A DNA stretch of 64,000 bases from Diplocarpon mali (GCA_024741835.1 JAENRP010000024.1:1-64000), one strand, 5' to 3'. Shown: positions 9,456 to 21,506, counted from the first letter of the stretch. Notes: generated by a model from the letters alone, not told the origin. Numbers and translations: made by a program.

Positions 9456-11348
9456 GAGATCCAACCTTAGAATTAAGGAACTTAAGACCTAATTTATAAA
9501 ACTCCGAATTTAAAGCTTAGAAACCAGGATTAATAATCTCTTATAAGAAAAATAGCATATTCTGCAATTTGGTAATAGGCAAAACTCGGCTATTATAAGC
9601 CAACCTAGTAGTTCCTATTACCAGACTTCTACTTCTTATCATTTGGAACAACCAGCTAATATAAGAACTTAACAGTTGATTAAAAAAGGAGAAATTAATC
9701 CTAACTAGTACTCTACTAATATTAATACTATAGGGTATTAAGAGAATAGCAATAGAAGACGACTAACCTATAACTTTTGCAATAATAAAGAACCTAACTG
9801 CGCTCTATATAAATATCGCAACAATTGCCCTCTTTTCCATCGTTTTATTAATACTAGAGTTATACATATTAATAAGTATAAGATGCTTTGCATTAGAGAT
9901 CCTAGGCCAGAAGCTATCCCTATTAAAAAGCATTAGAATCACTTATAATTACAGACTGTTCAAATAATGATATATAGTATAAAATAAGATGAGAATTTGG
10001 TCGAACGACAGCGTATTATAGATATAAACGCCAAAATTCCAACTTATATATATATAGGTCCAATTAGCAACCTACCTAAGGGAGTTCTCAAAGACCTAGC
10101 TTCTAACTAAATAGCCACTAAAGTTAAAGGAATCTCTATTTTAAGGTAGGTTAATAATAATATATCTACTAATATTAATACTACTTCTATATCTAGAAAC
10201 CCTTAGAATACTCATCGTCCTTCTAGATCTACTACTCCCTTAATACTAATAAAACCAGCCAAAGTCCAGAAATCAATGCGTACAACTTAAGAATCTTAAT
10301 ATAAAGTCCAAATGCTAAAAGACACTTAACAATCTAGAACCGCAGTAGATAAGGATAAAGCCGATATAGTAGACAAATTGATTAGAGATATAATAGACGA
10401 AGATGGCTTTAAGCTCAAAGATCAAGAAGTCGAAGTTATTGCGCAGACCCTTGACCTTAAGCGAAAGAGACAGATATTAAAACAGGAGAAATTCGTTAAT
10501 AAATACGCTAGTTTAACCGCAATAGAGAAAGCTGTAGAGAATGTCATAGCTTAGCAAATTAACCTTATATTTAAAGACCTATTTAGTTTAATTAAACGCT
10601 TTAATAAAGTGCTAGGAAAGCATATCCCAATTGCCTTTAAAGATTTGAATAATAATAAGGAAATGGAAATTGTAATGCAAAAGAATTCTAAGAAGCACTT
10701 AGCCTTAATCAAATGTCTTTAAATTGCAAAAGACAAAGGAACCTAGAGGTACTATAATATTATAGCAATGGCTTTAATATCTTAGAATATCAATTGAAAT
10801 TATTTAGCAGTTGCGATAAAAAGCCCTATTATTATTTATTCTATAAAAGAATCAGTTAAAGCAAAGGCTTTAATCGATTATAGTTCAGAAGTTAATACAA
10901 TAATTAGAAAAGTAGCAGAAATGGCTCGATTGACAATCGTTAGCAATCGACTCCTTATTTATTCGACTATCTTTAGATTAAAACACAATTTTAATAGATA
11001 GGTGAAAAACGTAAAGGTTAAAGTCAAAGGAATCGTTAATTATACTGACTTTCTAATAATAGAGAATTCTTTAAATAATATTCTTTTAAGAATGCCCTTT
11101 ATTTTAGAATCTTAGCTAATATTTAACTATCCTAAAGATAGGCTTATAAAAGCTAGCCTTTAAAATATAAATCGATCCTTAAAAGGATAAATAGTTATCG
11201 CAGGAGATATAGCCGAATTCTAGAACAAGGTTTTAAGAAACGATTAGCTAGTATAAGGGCTAGGCTTAATACTAGTAAAGGAAGGCACCTAGCGAGGAGT
11301 TATAGCGAAAGAAAGGTAAGTTTATCGATTTTAAATAATAGTAATTTA

Positions 11349-11371
11349 ACTTGCAATCCTAGACTAGGAGT
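11349..11371. repeat. palindrome P3 (between PR and RT)
   Basis: ACTTGCAAT-CCTAG-ACTAGGAGT, in the pol frame TCNPRLGV. Homologues are at 25381-25403 (G1) and 58788-58810 (G3; TRSPRLRV). Confidence 0.75.
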
Positions 11372-11510
11372 CAAATCTGGAATTTTGAAAAATGGTATAA
11401 TCAGCGTTTTATTAGCTTAACAATTAAGAAAAAAGAAAAATAAGGTAAAGAAGAGAGTTTGTTTTATAAATCTCGACAATTCACTAATCATTTTAAAAAA
11501 CCTAAAAACC

Positions 11511-11533
11511 ACTTACAGGCCGGACCTGCGAGT
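11511..11533. repeat. palindrome P4 (between PR and RT)
   Basis: ACTTACAGG-CCGGA-CCTGCGAGT, in the pol frame TYRPDLRV, 139 bp after P3. Homologues are at 25543-25565 and 58626-58648. Confidence 0.75.
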
Positions 11534-13477
11534 AAAAAACAATAAAATTACCAACAACATTTCTATCTACGCACTTTAAATTAACAACTTAGAAAATCTT
11601 TTATTTATTTTTAAAAAGGAAAATTCGGACTGTTTCATAGGATTTAATAAAAAAGGAAAGAAGCAAAGAAGTATAGTACCAGCCAATATTCGAACTATAT
11701 ATAAAAGCAAGGCCGATAAAGTACGACCAGTGGATTAGGGAATCTCTAACGGCTTAAAGCTTAGAGGACTGGATAATTGGTTTAAATAAGATAAGAAGCT
11801 TCGACCTCCGAAGCCGGGTAGCAAATTCGACAAGTTCATTATAGGCAGATTTTCTAATAAACCTATTGGATATTAACTAATAAAAGAACGTTTCAATATA
11901 CTAAAAATTGGCAAAGACTTAATAGAGCAAGAACGCGAACTACTTTATAAAACCTTAATAAATCGAGAGGACACCTTGGCTTTTGACTAAACAGAACTTA
12001 GCCAGATTCGAGAAGAGGTCACGCCTTATATTAAGATTAGGATAATACCCTACAAAGCCTAGCAAGAAAAAACATTCGGGGTCCCTAAAGCTCTTTAAGA
12101 AAAGGTAATCGAAATGTTAAAGGACAGGCTAAAGCAAGGTATTCTCAAGTTCTATAATAGCCCTTATAAGAACAAATAGTTCCTAATTGCTAAGAAAGAG
12201 AAGGAAACTTACAGACTAATAATAGCAGTAGTAGAGATGAACTAAGTAACTGTTAAGGACGCCAACGTTCCTCTGAATATAAATAAGTTCTTAAATAAAT
12301 TCGCAGGATTAACTCGCAGCTCTCTTATTAACTTCTTCTTTAAATATAACCAATTCATTCTTAATATTAAATTGAGAGATATAATAGCAATTCAAACCCC
12401 TCTTAGGCTACTTTAGATGATAAGATTACCTTAAGAGGCTACAAATTCGATCGCTCAATTTGTCTGAGTAATCTATAAGATACTAGTAGATTATATACCC
12501 AATATTGCGCTCCCTTATATAGATAATATAGGAGTAAAAGGATCAAGATCATTTTACAACTATAAAGAAGTTCTTCTTAGCATATAACGATTTATAATAG
12601 AACACATTCAGAACCTAGACCAGGTGCTTATACAATTCGAAAGGGCAGGAGCAACAGTTGGTCCGAAGTTATAATACTATCTTCTATCAATGGAAATTAT
12701 TAGTTTTATTACTAATTCTAATAGCCGAAGTCCTTAGAGGGCTAAAGTACTCAAAATCAACAAATAGAAGAGGTATTATAATATGGCAGAAGCTCGCGCA
12801 TTTATTAGTATTATAGTATACTATTGCATTTGGATCAAGGATTTCGCTAAAAAGGCAGCACCTATTTACTCCTTATTTTAAAAAGGGGCTGAGTTTCAAT
12901 AGGAGGAACCTTAAATAAAGGCTATAAAACAACTAAAGCAAGCGTTGCTTAAAGCGCTATATCTGATCAAAATAGACTATAGAGCTAACGCTAGGCCAAT
13001 TATACTAATAGTTGACGCAAGCTTAATTAGATAGGGTGCCGTCCTTTAATAAGCTAATAGCTAGTAGAAAAGACATCTAGCTCGCTTTGAAAGTGGTCTT
13101 TAAAATCTAGTAAAGATAAAGTATAATACTATTAAATAGGAATGCAAAGGCGTCCTAAAGGCGATGAAAAAGATAAAAAGCGACTTCTATAGCACTTACT
13201 TTATCCTTGAAACTGATGCCAAAGTGCTAGTAAAATAATTAAATAGCACTATAAGCGACCTATTAAGAGCCTTACTAATAAAGTGGATTGCTTAGATAAG
13301 ACTAATAGACTTTAAAGTCAAACACATTCTAAGAATAAAAAATACCGCCGCCGACGGCCTTTTAAAAAGAGCTTGCCCCTACTCCTTTAATTTAATTAAA
13401 GAAGACGAAATAGATATTAATAAGTAGATAGAGAATAAAGTTGGTTATCTATCGATATATTACCTTAAAGGGACTTA

Positions 13478-13500
13478 ACTCGCAGTCCCGGCCTATAAGT
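13478..13500. repeat. palindrome P5 (between RNase H and integrase)
   Basis: ACTCGCAGT-CCCGG-CCTATAAGT. The pol frame reads it in another phase (LAVPAYKS). The G3 copy at 56659-56681 is the best preserved in the window, with arms ACTCGCGGG and GCTCGCGAGT. The G1 copy is at 27510-27532. Confidence 0.75.
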
Positions 13501-14912
13501 CAAATGAGAGAATTTTATCACTTAACTACTTAGGTAACTCTAAGGAAATTGTAAAATTTTTAATTACGCTTAAACGATTAAAGACAGTTCCTCTTAAGGA
13601 TTTTCAGAAGTTTAAAGCTAAAGCCCTGATTTATCTAATGCAAGGATGGCGATTATTCAAAAGGAGCGATAACTCATTTCCTATATAGCTCTATATAGAT
13701 AATAACAAACTGTAAGCTAAGGCTATTTAAGATATTTATAAAGAAACTGGCTACTAAGGAGCTAAGTCCACCTATTACCGACTCTTAAGGAAATTCTTTT
13801 AGAAAGGTTCTTTTAAGGATTGCAAAGCCTTTGTAAAAAGTTGCGTCCCCTATTAGAAATGAAAACCTAATTGTAAAGAGAATCCCCTATTCCTAACTTG
13901 GCCATTAGGCCTTTTCTATAAAGTCAGTCTTAATATTATACAAGTACTAATAACCGAAAATGAGATTATATATTTTATTCTAGCAAAGGAAGACCTATTA
14001 AGATGGCCTAAAGGACAACCTTTAAGATCTGCTAACTTTGAATCTATTGCAAAGTTCCTTTAAGAAGACGTAGTCTATTGCTATAGACTTTTTAGTAAAC
14101 TAACTATTAATAGAGGCCTAGAAAATAAAGGAGTAATTAAAGCTTTTTTATAAAAATATAGCATTAAACGGGTTTAAATCTCAGCGTATAACTCGAAAGC
14201 TAATAGAATAGTAGAGCAAGGATATTGCAATATTCTTAATAGGCTATCTAAAGTTACCCGCGGAGGATTTAAGAATTAGATAAAACACTTTTATAAAATA
14301 CTCTTTGCTTATTAAATAACAATTTACAAACCGACTAAAGTTATACTATTTTTCCTTATCTATAGCAGAGAGGCATAGCTCCCTCTTAAATCCCAATAGC
14401 CTATTTAGAGATTGTTCGACTATAGTCAAATTTAGAACCGTTCCGATTTGCTTATAATAAGATGCTGACAACTTAAGCTTTAAGATATAGATATAAAGGA
14501 AATCATTCTATAAAAGAAACGATATTAGGAAAAAGCTAAGGAAGTATAGGCTGCTTTTAAAGTACTTAAAACATACCCTATTTAAAAAGATAATCTCGTC
14601 CTAGTCTATAATATTATAAGAAGTATTAATATATCAGCTAATACCAAACTTAACTATCGATAGCTTAGTCTATTTAAGGTTAAATCCAAGTAGAAAGAAA
14701 AGGGATACTATTCTCTTTAGGAACTTAATAGAATCGATATCAAAGGAACTTTCGCAGCCAACCGACTAAAGCGCTTTTATTAATGCGACTAGACCTTATT
14801 CCCCTTAGAAGATGAATTAGAAATTGATATAACCTTTAAATCTTCTATAAGAACCGATAGCGATATAAGTAATTTTAAACCCTTAGATAAAGACTAAAAT
14901 TTTTCCAACTTA

Positions 14913-14935
14913 ACCTATAAGCCGGTCCTGCGAGT
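14913..14935. repeat. palindrome P6 (pol C-terminus)
   Basis: ACCTATAAG-CCGGT-CCTGCGAGT, read TYKPVLRV in frame, past the integrase core. Homologues are at 28945-28967 and 55224-55246. Confidence 0.75.
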
Positions 14936-15146
14936 AAAGAATATTAAAATACCCAATTAATCGCAACCCTAAGTTATTATTCCTAAGATATCCGAAGAAC
15001 GCAAACGGGAATACCGAACGATTTCCTAGCCTATTAATTGTCCTACCTTTTTACAATCCTTATTTTTACATTTTTGGCAAGGTCGCCTCCTTTATTATTT
15101 AGGATATGGATCTTTTAAAATCACCTTAAATTCTTGCCTACTCTGA

Positions 15147-15349
15147 CTTATTTTGCATTCTTAATATTAGCCTTTAATTGCAGCATTCCTATTACTTTCC
15201 TTAAATAACAAATAAAAAGTCCAATTCCTTAATATATATATAGTAAACCTATTGCAGCTTATATGCCCTTTTAATTCTTATACCCTATTAAACTCTCTTA
15301 TTCACAATCCCTATCTTTCATAAGTAATATACCTCTAAAGAACTTATAA
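15147..15349 (+). other. pol-ORF2 spacer in G2
   Basis: 203 bp with no supported gene. It is pyrimidine- and AT-rich and contains TTGCAG twice (about 15178 and 15254), which could be 3' splice sites for a spliced ORF2 message. This is only a suggestion, as no 5' site or branch point was established. Confidence 0.35.
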
Positions 15350-16174
15350 ATGGTTTCGTCTGCTATAATAGAGGATAAACAAATACTAGTTATAAACTTC
15401 TCTTAGGACAGCAGAGCCATTATATCATTAAAGAGCTTCAAATCGACCTACGCAGCCTTAGGAGATATAGAGCAATAAAAACTCCTTTTAGCTTACGCGA
15501 ATACTATTAACAACCTTTTAACCTAAGTGGCCCCTGGAATTCTCTAATTTAACGACTTCCTAATTAAAGAATTAAGACTAAAGGGAATCTCTAGAGAGGA
15601 ATTCTTAGCTGACGCAGATCAATATATAACCTTGGCCAATACTTTTAAAACGGCCTAAGATAAAAAAGAAGAATCTATTCGACAACTGGATAATTTAGCC
15701 ACTGATAAGAGAGGACTTCTGTTTCGTTCGCGCTTCTTGATAAATATTGATTTTAATAATAGAAGATAAGTATTATTAAAAATTCTTAAGGAAAACACTC
15801 CTACTGCCAGAGCTATTCAGATTCTTAATTTCTTTATTATTTAAGAAGGAGTAGTAAAATTCCGAGGCAATCGAATTCGCAGTTATAGATTTATAGGCCT
15901 ATCTAATACAGTACTTATAGCAGCTGATAGGTCTATAAAAAGATTAAATTAGGCTATAGATATTACCTTACCTAATAGTACTATTATTAATATGCTAGGG
16001 CTCTGCGCTTTTGCTTATAGTTTACTTATCTTAAAAGAGAACTAGACTCTTATACTAGGATTTGGATAAGATTTCTTTAATAATAAAGAAGGGAATTGGT
16101 TATTTATAATCAAGCCTGCCTTGAAATTCGCTTCTTAATCTAAAGATATAATAAGTGCTAAACTATATGATTTG

Positions 16175-16197
16175 ACTCGCGGTCCTAGACTAGGAGT
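16175..16197. repeat. palindrome P7 (ORF2 codon 276)
   Basis: ACTCGCGGT-CCTAG-ACTAGGAGT, read TRGPRLGV. It corresponds in position to P10 of ORF3. Homologues are at 30207-30229 and 53961-53983. Confidence 0.75.
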
Positions 16198-17560
16198 TAG
16201 AAACAAGAATTTTAAAACTGGACCTAACCTGCCTCTTATTAAAATGATTTTAGAAACCGCTGCTAAATAAACTGCCTAAACGCTTAGCGCAGCCTCTTTA
16301 GAATTTTCGGAATCTTCAAAGGACTCTCCTTTAGTTGAACGACCAATTTTAATTCGACTTTTAAAAAGGATAGATCATTCGATAGCTACCTTAGCTAATC
16401 TGCAATTTGAAATCAAAGGATTGCGCGCCTGTTTAGACTCCTTCTTTAACAACTTAAAAGAGCTAGTTCTTAACTTCTTTATATCTATATGCAATTGCTT
16501 TAAAAACAATAATATAAGGAAAGACCCTATTCCTACTGCTTTAAAGACAACTAGGAGAGCTATTAGATAGATTCAATAGCTTATCTTAGATAAGTTTGCC
16601 CTTACGGATATTGTTTAATTCTTTATTAATTATAAAAGTTAAAAAGCTAATCTCTTAAATGCTGAGCGAGACTATTTTATCTTGCAAGAAAGAGAACGCA
16701 AAGAGGAATCTATTAATTAGGACATTTGTAATTATAGCAATATGCTTCAATCGGTCATTCTCAACCTTGAGCTTAGAGAATGATATAATATTCAAGTGTC
16801 CTCTATAATAAAAACTCGCTTTCGACAGTATCTTCCTAGCGCAGGAATCGAAGGGAGAAGACTTTACGACTTTTATATTCGCTCTCTTTCGGTTTACTAT
16901 AGTCTTAATTATAAAGGATTTAACATTAATAAAACTATTAAATACCTCGAACTTCTCTACGCAGTAGAAGATGTCGATCTTTTTCTAATCCACCTTAATA
17001 ATCAATTCTTCGTCTCTTTAAAGATATGCAAATCTAACCTATTAATAATAAAGGCATCTCTAAGTGCTGCAAAATTTAAGGCTGATCCTAAAGCCTTAAA
17101 GGCATTAGAGCCGATTGAATAGAACAATTCTTTCTTTTCAATATTATTAAGTAATAAACAGCAAGAGGAAATAGAGGAAGAAGGGTTAATTATAATGCCT
17201 GAACCCTTTGGATATCGCTTCTTAACTGACAATTTTACTACTAATAATAGTGCTTTCATAGGTACATTCCTCTCTATTATAAGATAAGAAGCAGAGATAT
17301 ATCTTTATCACTTCTGCCCTATAGATAGCGCAACCTTTATACCTTTTTGTTTTCTCTATAATATAATATTCAGTCTTACTTAATAAGTCCTTCGAATGCA
17401 CTATAGACTCTACCTTTCAGCTATAATAGCGAGAAGCAGAGGAACCTATTAGCTTATAGCCTACCCTAAACCTCCCTAATTGATTGGCCTTAGTCTTTAT
17501 AATTAAGTCATTTCGACAAAGAGAGATATAAGTACTACTAATAAAGAAATTCCGATTTTC

Positions 17561-17583
17561 ACTTGCGGTCCCAGCCTACGAGT
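17561..17583. repeat. palindrome P8 (ORF2 codon 738)
   Basis: ACTTGCGGT-CCCAG-CCTACGAGT, read TCGPSLRV, about 60 codons after the conserved MHYRLYLSA segment. It corresponds to P12 of ORF3. Homologues are at 31593-31615 and 52575-52597. Confidence 0.78.
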
Positions 17584-18445
17584 CAATTTTATTAAAAAGC
17601 AAATCTTAGATTATTAGATCCTACCAATCAGACAAGGGCCAGCTTTTAAAAGCCTTAATAAGTGGGTCGGCTCTTAATTAAATATAAAACTCACTCCATC
17701 TGCGAAGAAGATAAGTCGATAGACTTCTTAAGCACTTAGTTCAAAATCTCAACTAGCTCAAATGATTGCAAAATTGAAGCGAAAGGAGATCTTGCGACCT
17801 ATTACTAATAATAGTAATCTAATTATAGTGATAACGAAATAGGGACACCTTCTTAAAATGCTTTCGGATAATTCTTATAGGACTGGTGGTTTTATGGCCT
17901 TTTGCAATAACTATACGGCCGTCTGCGATAAGAATACCTTAGAAAATAAGACTTAAATCTCTAATCTTATCTTTTCAGTCTCTGCTTTAGAGTAACTTCT
18001 AATACTTTAATAGATTAACGTAAGTAGAACTACTACACCTTTCAAGGCAGCTTTCTATCTTAAGAACTGTAGTAGCCTCTCTAAAGCTATTATTAGTCGA
18101 CGCTCTTAAACAGATCCCTCTATTATAATTAAAGTATAGGAGTTATTCCTTCTTAATAAGGATAAATTGAAAATCCACCTTGCAGAATATAATTAAAAAC
18201 TCTTTAACGCCCTTATTAAGGCTTAGATAAACGTTATAAATACTAAGTCGCTTCTTTATAGACTTAAGTCTTAGGGATAATACGATAAAGTAAATGCTAT
18301 CTAAGAGCCTAATGCACTAATTAATAAAGGCATTATTATAAGAAAATTCGGAAAAGAGATAAACCGAAACGCTAGTATAATATCAGACCCTAATTTAGAA
18401 ACCAATTCCCTATTTTTACCCTTAAGCTTAGAAACGCCAAGACTG

Positions 18446-18468
18446 ACTCACAAGCCCAGCCTGCGAGT
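18446..18468. repeat. palindrome P9 (ORF2 codon 1033)
   Basis: ACTCACAAG-CCCAG-CCTGCGAGT, read THKPSLRV. A weaker, degenerate relative (ACTCGGCTGG...CCTACGAG) follows at about 18477-18500. It corresponds to P13 of ORF3. Homologues are at 32478-32500 and 51690-51712. Confidence 0.75.
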
Positions 18469-18646
18469 AAGGTTGGACTCGGCTGGCTTAAGCCTACGAG
18501 ATAGTTCGGATAAACCTCGGTTACCAAATCTAGAGGTACTAATAGAAGATCCTTTGAAAGAGGTCCTTAAAGCTGAGAAATCGCTAAGAAGTAAGAACTA
18601 ACGCAAGAGAAGAAGACTCTAAAGTGATAATAGAACTGATAATTGA

Positions 18647-19202
18647 GTCGACTTAATCTAGAGAATTATAATCTACCCCCCTTTGAAAACCATTTAGAGA
18701 GATTGCGGATTATAGTTGAATTTTTTAGGATTATCTACTTTCTATATACCTATACCCCTTTATTCTTAACCTATTATTCCATTCTATATATATTTTTTAT
18801 TTACTTTCATTTTTATATAATTCATTCTTTAATTATTCCCTTTGTATATAACTTTCTAACGCTTACCTTTAAAATGTCGATATCACCTTTAATAATTATC
18901 ATTTACCAATTATAAGTCCTTATATACGTCATACCCTACTTTTATTCCCACTTCCAGCCTCTTTATACCCACTTTTCCTTTATGCACTAGTGCGACTCCA
19001 AACTCTATAAATAAGCCTCTTCCTATACTACGATTTTACTTTTTTTACTTCTCTTTTCAACCCTACTAGACCTATAATATTAGTATTACTACTATTATCT
19101 TTCTATTATCAATCTTTTTAAGTATAAGTCTACTATATTATTAATCTTTTTTAAATAATTATCTCTTTATTTAAAGCTACCTCCTTTGCTAAATAATTCA
19201 TT
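18647..19202 (+). other. ORF2-ORF3 intergenic region in G2
   Basis: 556 bp, T/C-rich on the plus strand with stop codons in all frames apart from a 90-codon stop-free run that continues from the end of ORF2 and shows no protein signal. It holds the TATA box at 19006 followed by a pyrimidine-rich stretch. It is probably the 3' UTR of ORF2 and promoter/leader of ORF3. Confidence 0.5.
19006..19013 (+). promoter_or_regulatory. candidate ORF3 TATA box
   Basis: TATAAATA in the context ACTCTATAAATAAGCCTCT, about 190 bp before the ORF3 start. It is kept at 33043-33050 (G1) and 51136-51143 (G3, minus strand) despite heavy mutation around it. It would give ORF3 its own transcript, separate from the LTR promoter. 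Confidence 0.45.
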
Positions 19203-20090
19203 ATAGCACTACTAACTATAAGCAAAAAGGCCATACTTAAGAAGAATATATCGGTTGTTACCTTAGGCAGCAAGTCCTCAAGCACTACTAATAATAAACT
19301 AATATTAAAGGGAGGGTTCTTATAGGATAGTAAGTCACTAAGATCATTAGAAGATATAATAAGTACCTATAGAACGTTAGGTAAGACCGAACAGCAGGTA
19401 TTCTTGAATTCATCTATTAAAGTGCTTAACTATAGAATTTCTACTATTAAAGAAGGATTCTTAGATTTTAATGATTTCTTAAATAAGGAACTCTAAGGTA
19501 AAGGTATTAATTGTGAAAAGTTTTTGCAAAAGTATTAAAGGTATACTAATTCAATTGATTTATTTTAAAAGAACTAAGATAAGAAAAATAAGTATATAAA
19601 AAGATTAATGCAATTTATAGACAGCACTTATAGCACACTTTTCCAGACCTACTTTATAACCGATATTACCGCTAATAACGCCCTATAGGGGCTTGGTAAA
19701 ATTTTTGAAATATACTAACCTATAGCAAGGGCCATATAGGTTTTAAACCATTTCACCATCTAAGAAGGTATAAAGAAGTTGTAAGGAAATAGTATTTAAA
19801 GTAGAAGATTTGTTAGATTCTCAAGCACTATCGTATACTCTACTATTTAAACTATAAAAGACAACCCCGCTTAATATAATAATTTTGCACTCCTTAATTA
19901 AATAGTTTTAGATACGCTCAGCTTATAACAATCATAATACAGTCTACTTATTGTAAAAGAAAAGATAATTTATCTCATTAAGTATACTATAAACTACTTT
20001 GATAATAAAATAGAAAGATAGGAATTTATTATCCCTACCACCGCGAAGCTACTACCACCTATAGCCGAATCAACAAATAAGCCCGACTTA

Positions 20091-20113
20091 ACTTATAGGC
20101 CCGGCCTATAAGT
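20091..20113. repeat. palindrome P10 (ORF3 codon 297)
   Basis: ACTTATAGG-CCCGG-CCTATAAGT, a perfect palindrome here apart from the central base, read TYRPGL(stop)V. Homologues are at 34138-34160 and 50037-50059. Confidence 0.8.
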
Positions 20114-20276
20114 AAAAGAAGCATATAATAAAGAAGTCCTTAAGCATAAGGTGCCTATAATACCTAAAGCTTAAGCAAAACACCAGCCTAACCACTTATC
20201 TTCTAACTTAGACGAGTTTAAATCACTATCCTTAGAAATCCCTTAAATACCTCAAACGCTAGTAGCAAGTAAATCG

Positions 20277-20299
20277 AGCCGTAGGCCCGGCCTATAGGT
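20277..20299. repeat. palindrome P11 (ORF3 codon 359)
   Basis: AGCCGTAGG-CCCGG-CCTATAGGT, read SRRPGL(stop)V. It has no partner in ORF2. Homologues are at 34324-34346 and 49851-49873. Confidence 0.75.
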
Positions 20300-21506
20300 C
20301 AGAACATATAATAATATAGACTTAGAAGATAAGCTAATAGATAAAGTGGATAGCCCTATTACTAACATATTAGAAATTTTTAATAATATTAAAAAGGATA
20401 CATCCAATATTATACAGACCTTTCTTAAAGATCTGCAAAAGTTTGTTTTAAAATTCTACAAGTCTATAATAAAGCATTTAAAAAAGGAAAACCAGGGAGA
20501 TGTTTTATTAGTATAAGAGGCAATAGCAAGAGCTATTAAATAGATTATAAAACTACAATAAGACGAATTCTCCTTAGATAATATTATATAGTTCTTTATC
20601 AACTATAAGAAATCAAAGGGCGACTACTATATGCTTAAGGAGAAGCCCAAAGACACTATAATAATAATCTCTATAGAATGTTATTAAGTCCCTCTTAATA
20701 TTAAGATAATACTGCAGTATAGTAATAAATTCAGAGTCACAGTGATACTAGAAATGAAGACTCACCTAAGTAAATTCGTAATAGGGATATTTGGAAACTT
20801 CTATTTTAAGAAATTTTATACCCTTTATAAATAATAATATATACTATACTATAGACTAGCATTAATAGGCATTACTAATAAAGAAGTATTATCTAACTTC
20901 TATAGATTTTACACTACTCCTAATTTAAGATTATTCTTATTACACTTTAGAAATCATACAATAGTAGCTATTAGTAATAGAATAGCCAATTAGATCAAAA
21001 AAGATATATCGCTAAGTTTCTTTAAGTTCAAAGTAGCACCTAAGGCTTTAAAATTATTTTATAATATCGCTTAGACCCCCGCTTAATATAAAACGATATT
21101 AACTAAGGATACCTTAATATCGCTTTGCACTAAGGGTTTTTTAAATATGCCTAAATTATTTAGCTGCGCATTCCTAAGCACAGTTCACACGCATAATCAT
21201 AGTTCTTAAGGAAAGAATTCATTTTTAACATTAGCATAAGAGGAAATGGAAATATATAAGTACTATTTCCGAATCTTAAATAAAAAGCCTTCCCTTCCTT
21301 CTACCTTCCTTTATAATATAACTTACAGTTTAATACAACAGACTTTAAAGATGCACCATAGGCTATATCTTAGTGCTCTATTGACTTACCATAATTCTTT
21401 ATATAAGCTGGTAGCATATCCTAAGGCTATACAGTTTATAAGCATTAACCACTATTCAAGAGTTATTTCTATTAAGATTAACGCTAACACAAGATTCGTA
21501 AAGCTG

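Larger units (their letters stand above)
8038..11319 (+). pseudogene. G2 gag-protease ORF
   Basis: 1093 codons in one frame from ATG (MKSLANPIITISN) to a TAA kept in all three copies. Gag proper has a helical middle region (about codons 300-470; e.g. FKAITSHFPLFSS, LKEFVLITRTPKELKNYY) similar in layout to fungal Ty3 gag. A Cys/His cluster C-x6-C-x8-C-x3-H follows at 9778-9840. The aspartic protease core, reading ALIDYSSEVNTI (from D-S-G-S-E-V-N), is at about 10867-10902. The frame contains former-Gln stops and two TGA codons, at 9190 and 10795. At the second, G3 still has CGA, so the TGA is a mutated Arg codon. Gag packages the RNA; the protease matures the polyprotein. Confidence 0.85.
11163..15146 (+). 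pseudogene. G2 RT-RNase H-integrase ORF
   Basis: About 1328 codons in the -1 frame relative to gag-PR, overlapping its end by about 155 nt, so expression presumably needed a -1 frameshift; no canonical heptamer was found. RT lies at about 11850-12780, with the catalytic box LPYIDNIGVKG (from Y-I-D-D) at about 12510-12545. RNase H is at about 12990-13380, with IVDASLI, ETDAKVLVKQLN and ADGLLKR. Integrase is at about 13700-14400, with a C-x2-(C) zinc region, N-x-GLENKGVIKAF (from D-G-G-P-E-N) and AYNSKANRIVEQG (from V-E-R-G) carrying the catalytic Glu. A C-terminal extension ends at TGA 15144, which is TAA in G1 and G3. The YIDDIGVKG form of RT is typical of a fungal Ty3/gypsy branch. Confidence 0.88.
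15350..18646 (+). pseudogene. G2 ORF2: 1098-codon accessory protein of unknown function
   Basis: One uninterrupted frame from ATG (MVSSAIIEDKQILVINF) to TGA, after reading about forty TAA/TAG codons as former Gln/Trp. The same length, 3297 nt, is found in all three copies. A single TGA at 16781 is TGA in G3 and TAA in G1; it may be a mutated Arg codon or a real stop near codon 478. No signal peptide, membrane span or known domain was seen. Helical, Lys/Leu-rich segments occur (e.g. KLKIHLAEYNQKLFNALIKA). The C-terminus is basic (NQRKRRRLQ), a likely nuclear localisation signal. It contains palindrome peptides at codons 276, 738 and 1033. It is a paralogue of ORF3: compare QQVLRMHYRLYLSA with QQTLKMHHRLYLSA, and VQFFINYKSQK with IQFFINYKKSK. 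Confidence 0.75.

Noticed and set aside
16796..17259. Small genes at 16796-17122 (plus) and 17002-17259 (minus)
   Set aside because: The first is a stop-free part of ORF2 and begins at GTG; the second is its antisense shadow.
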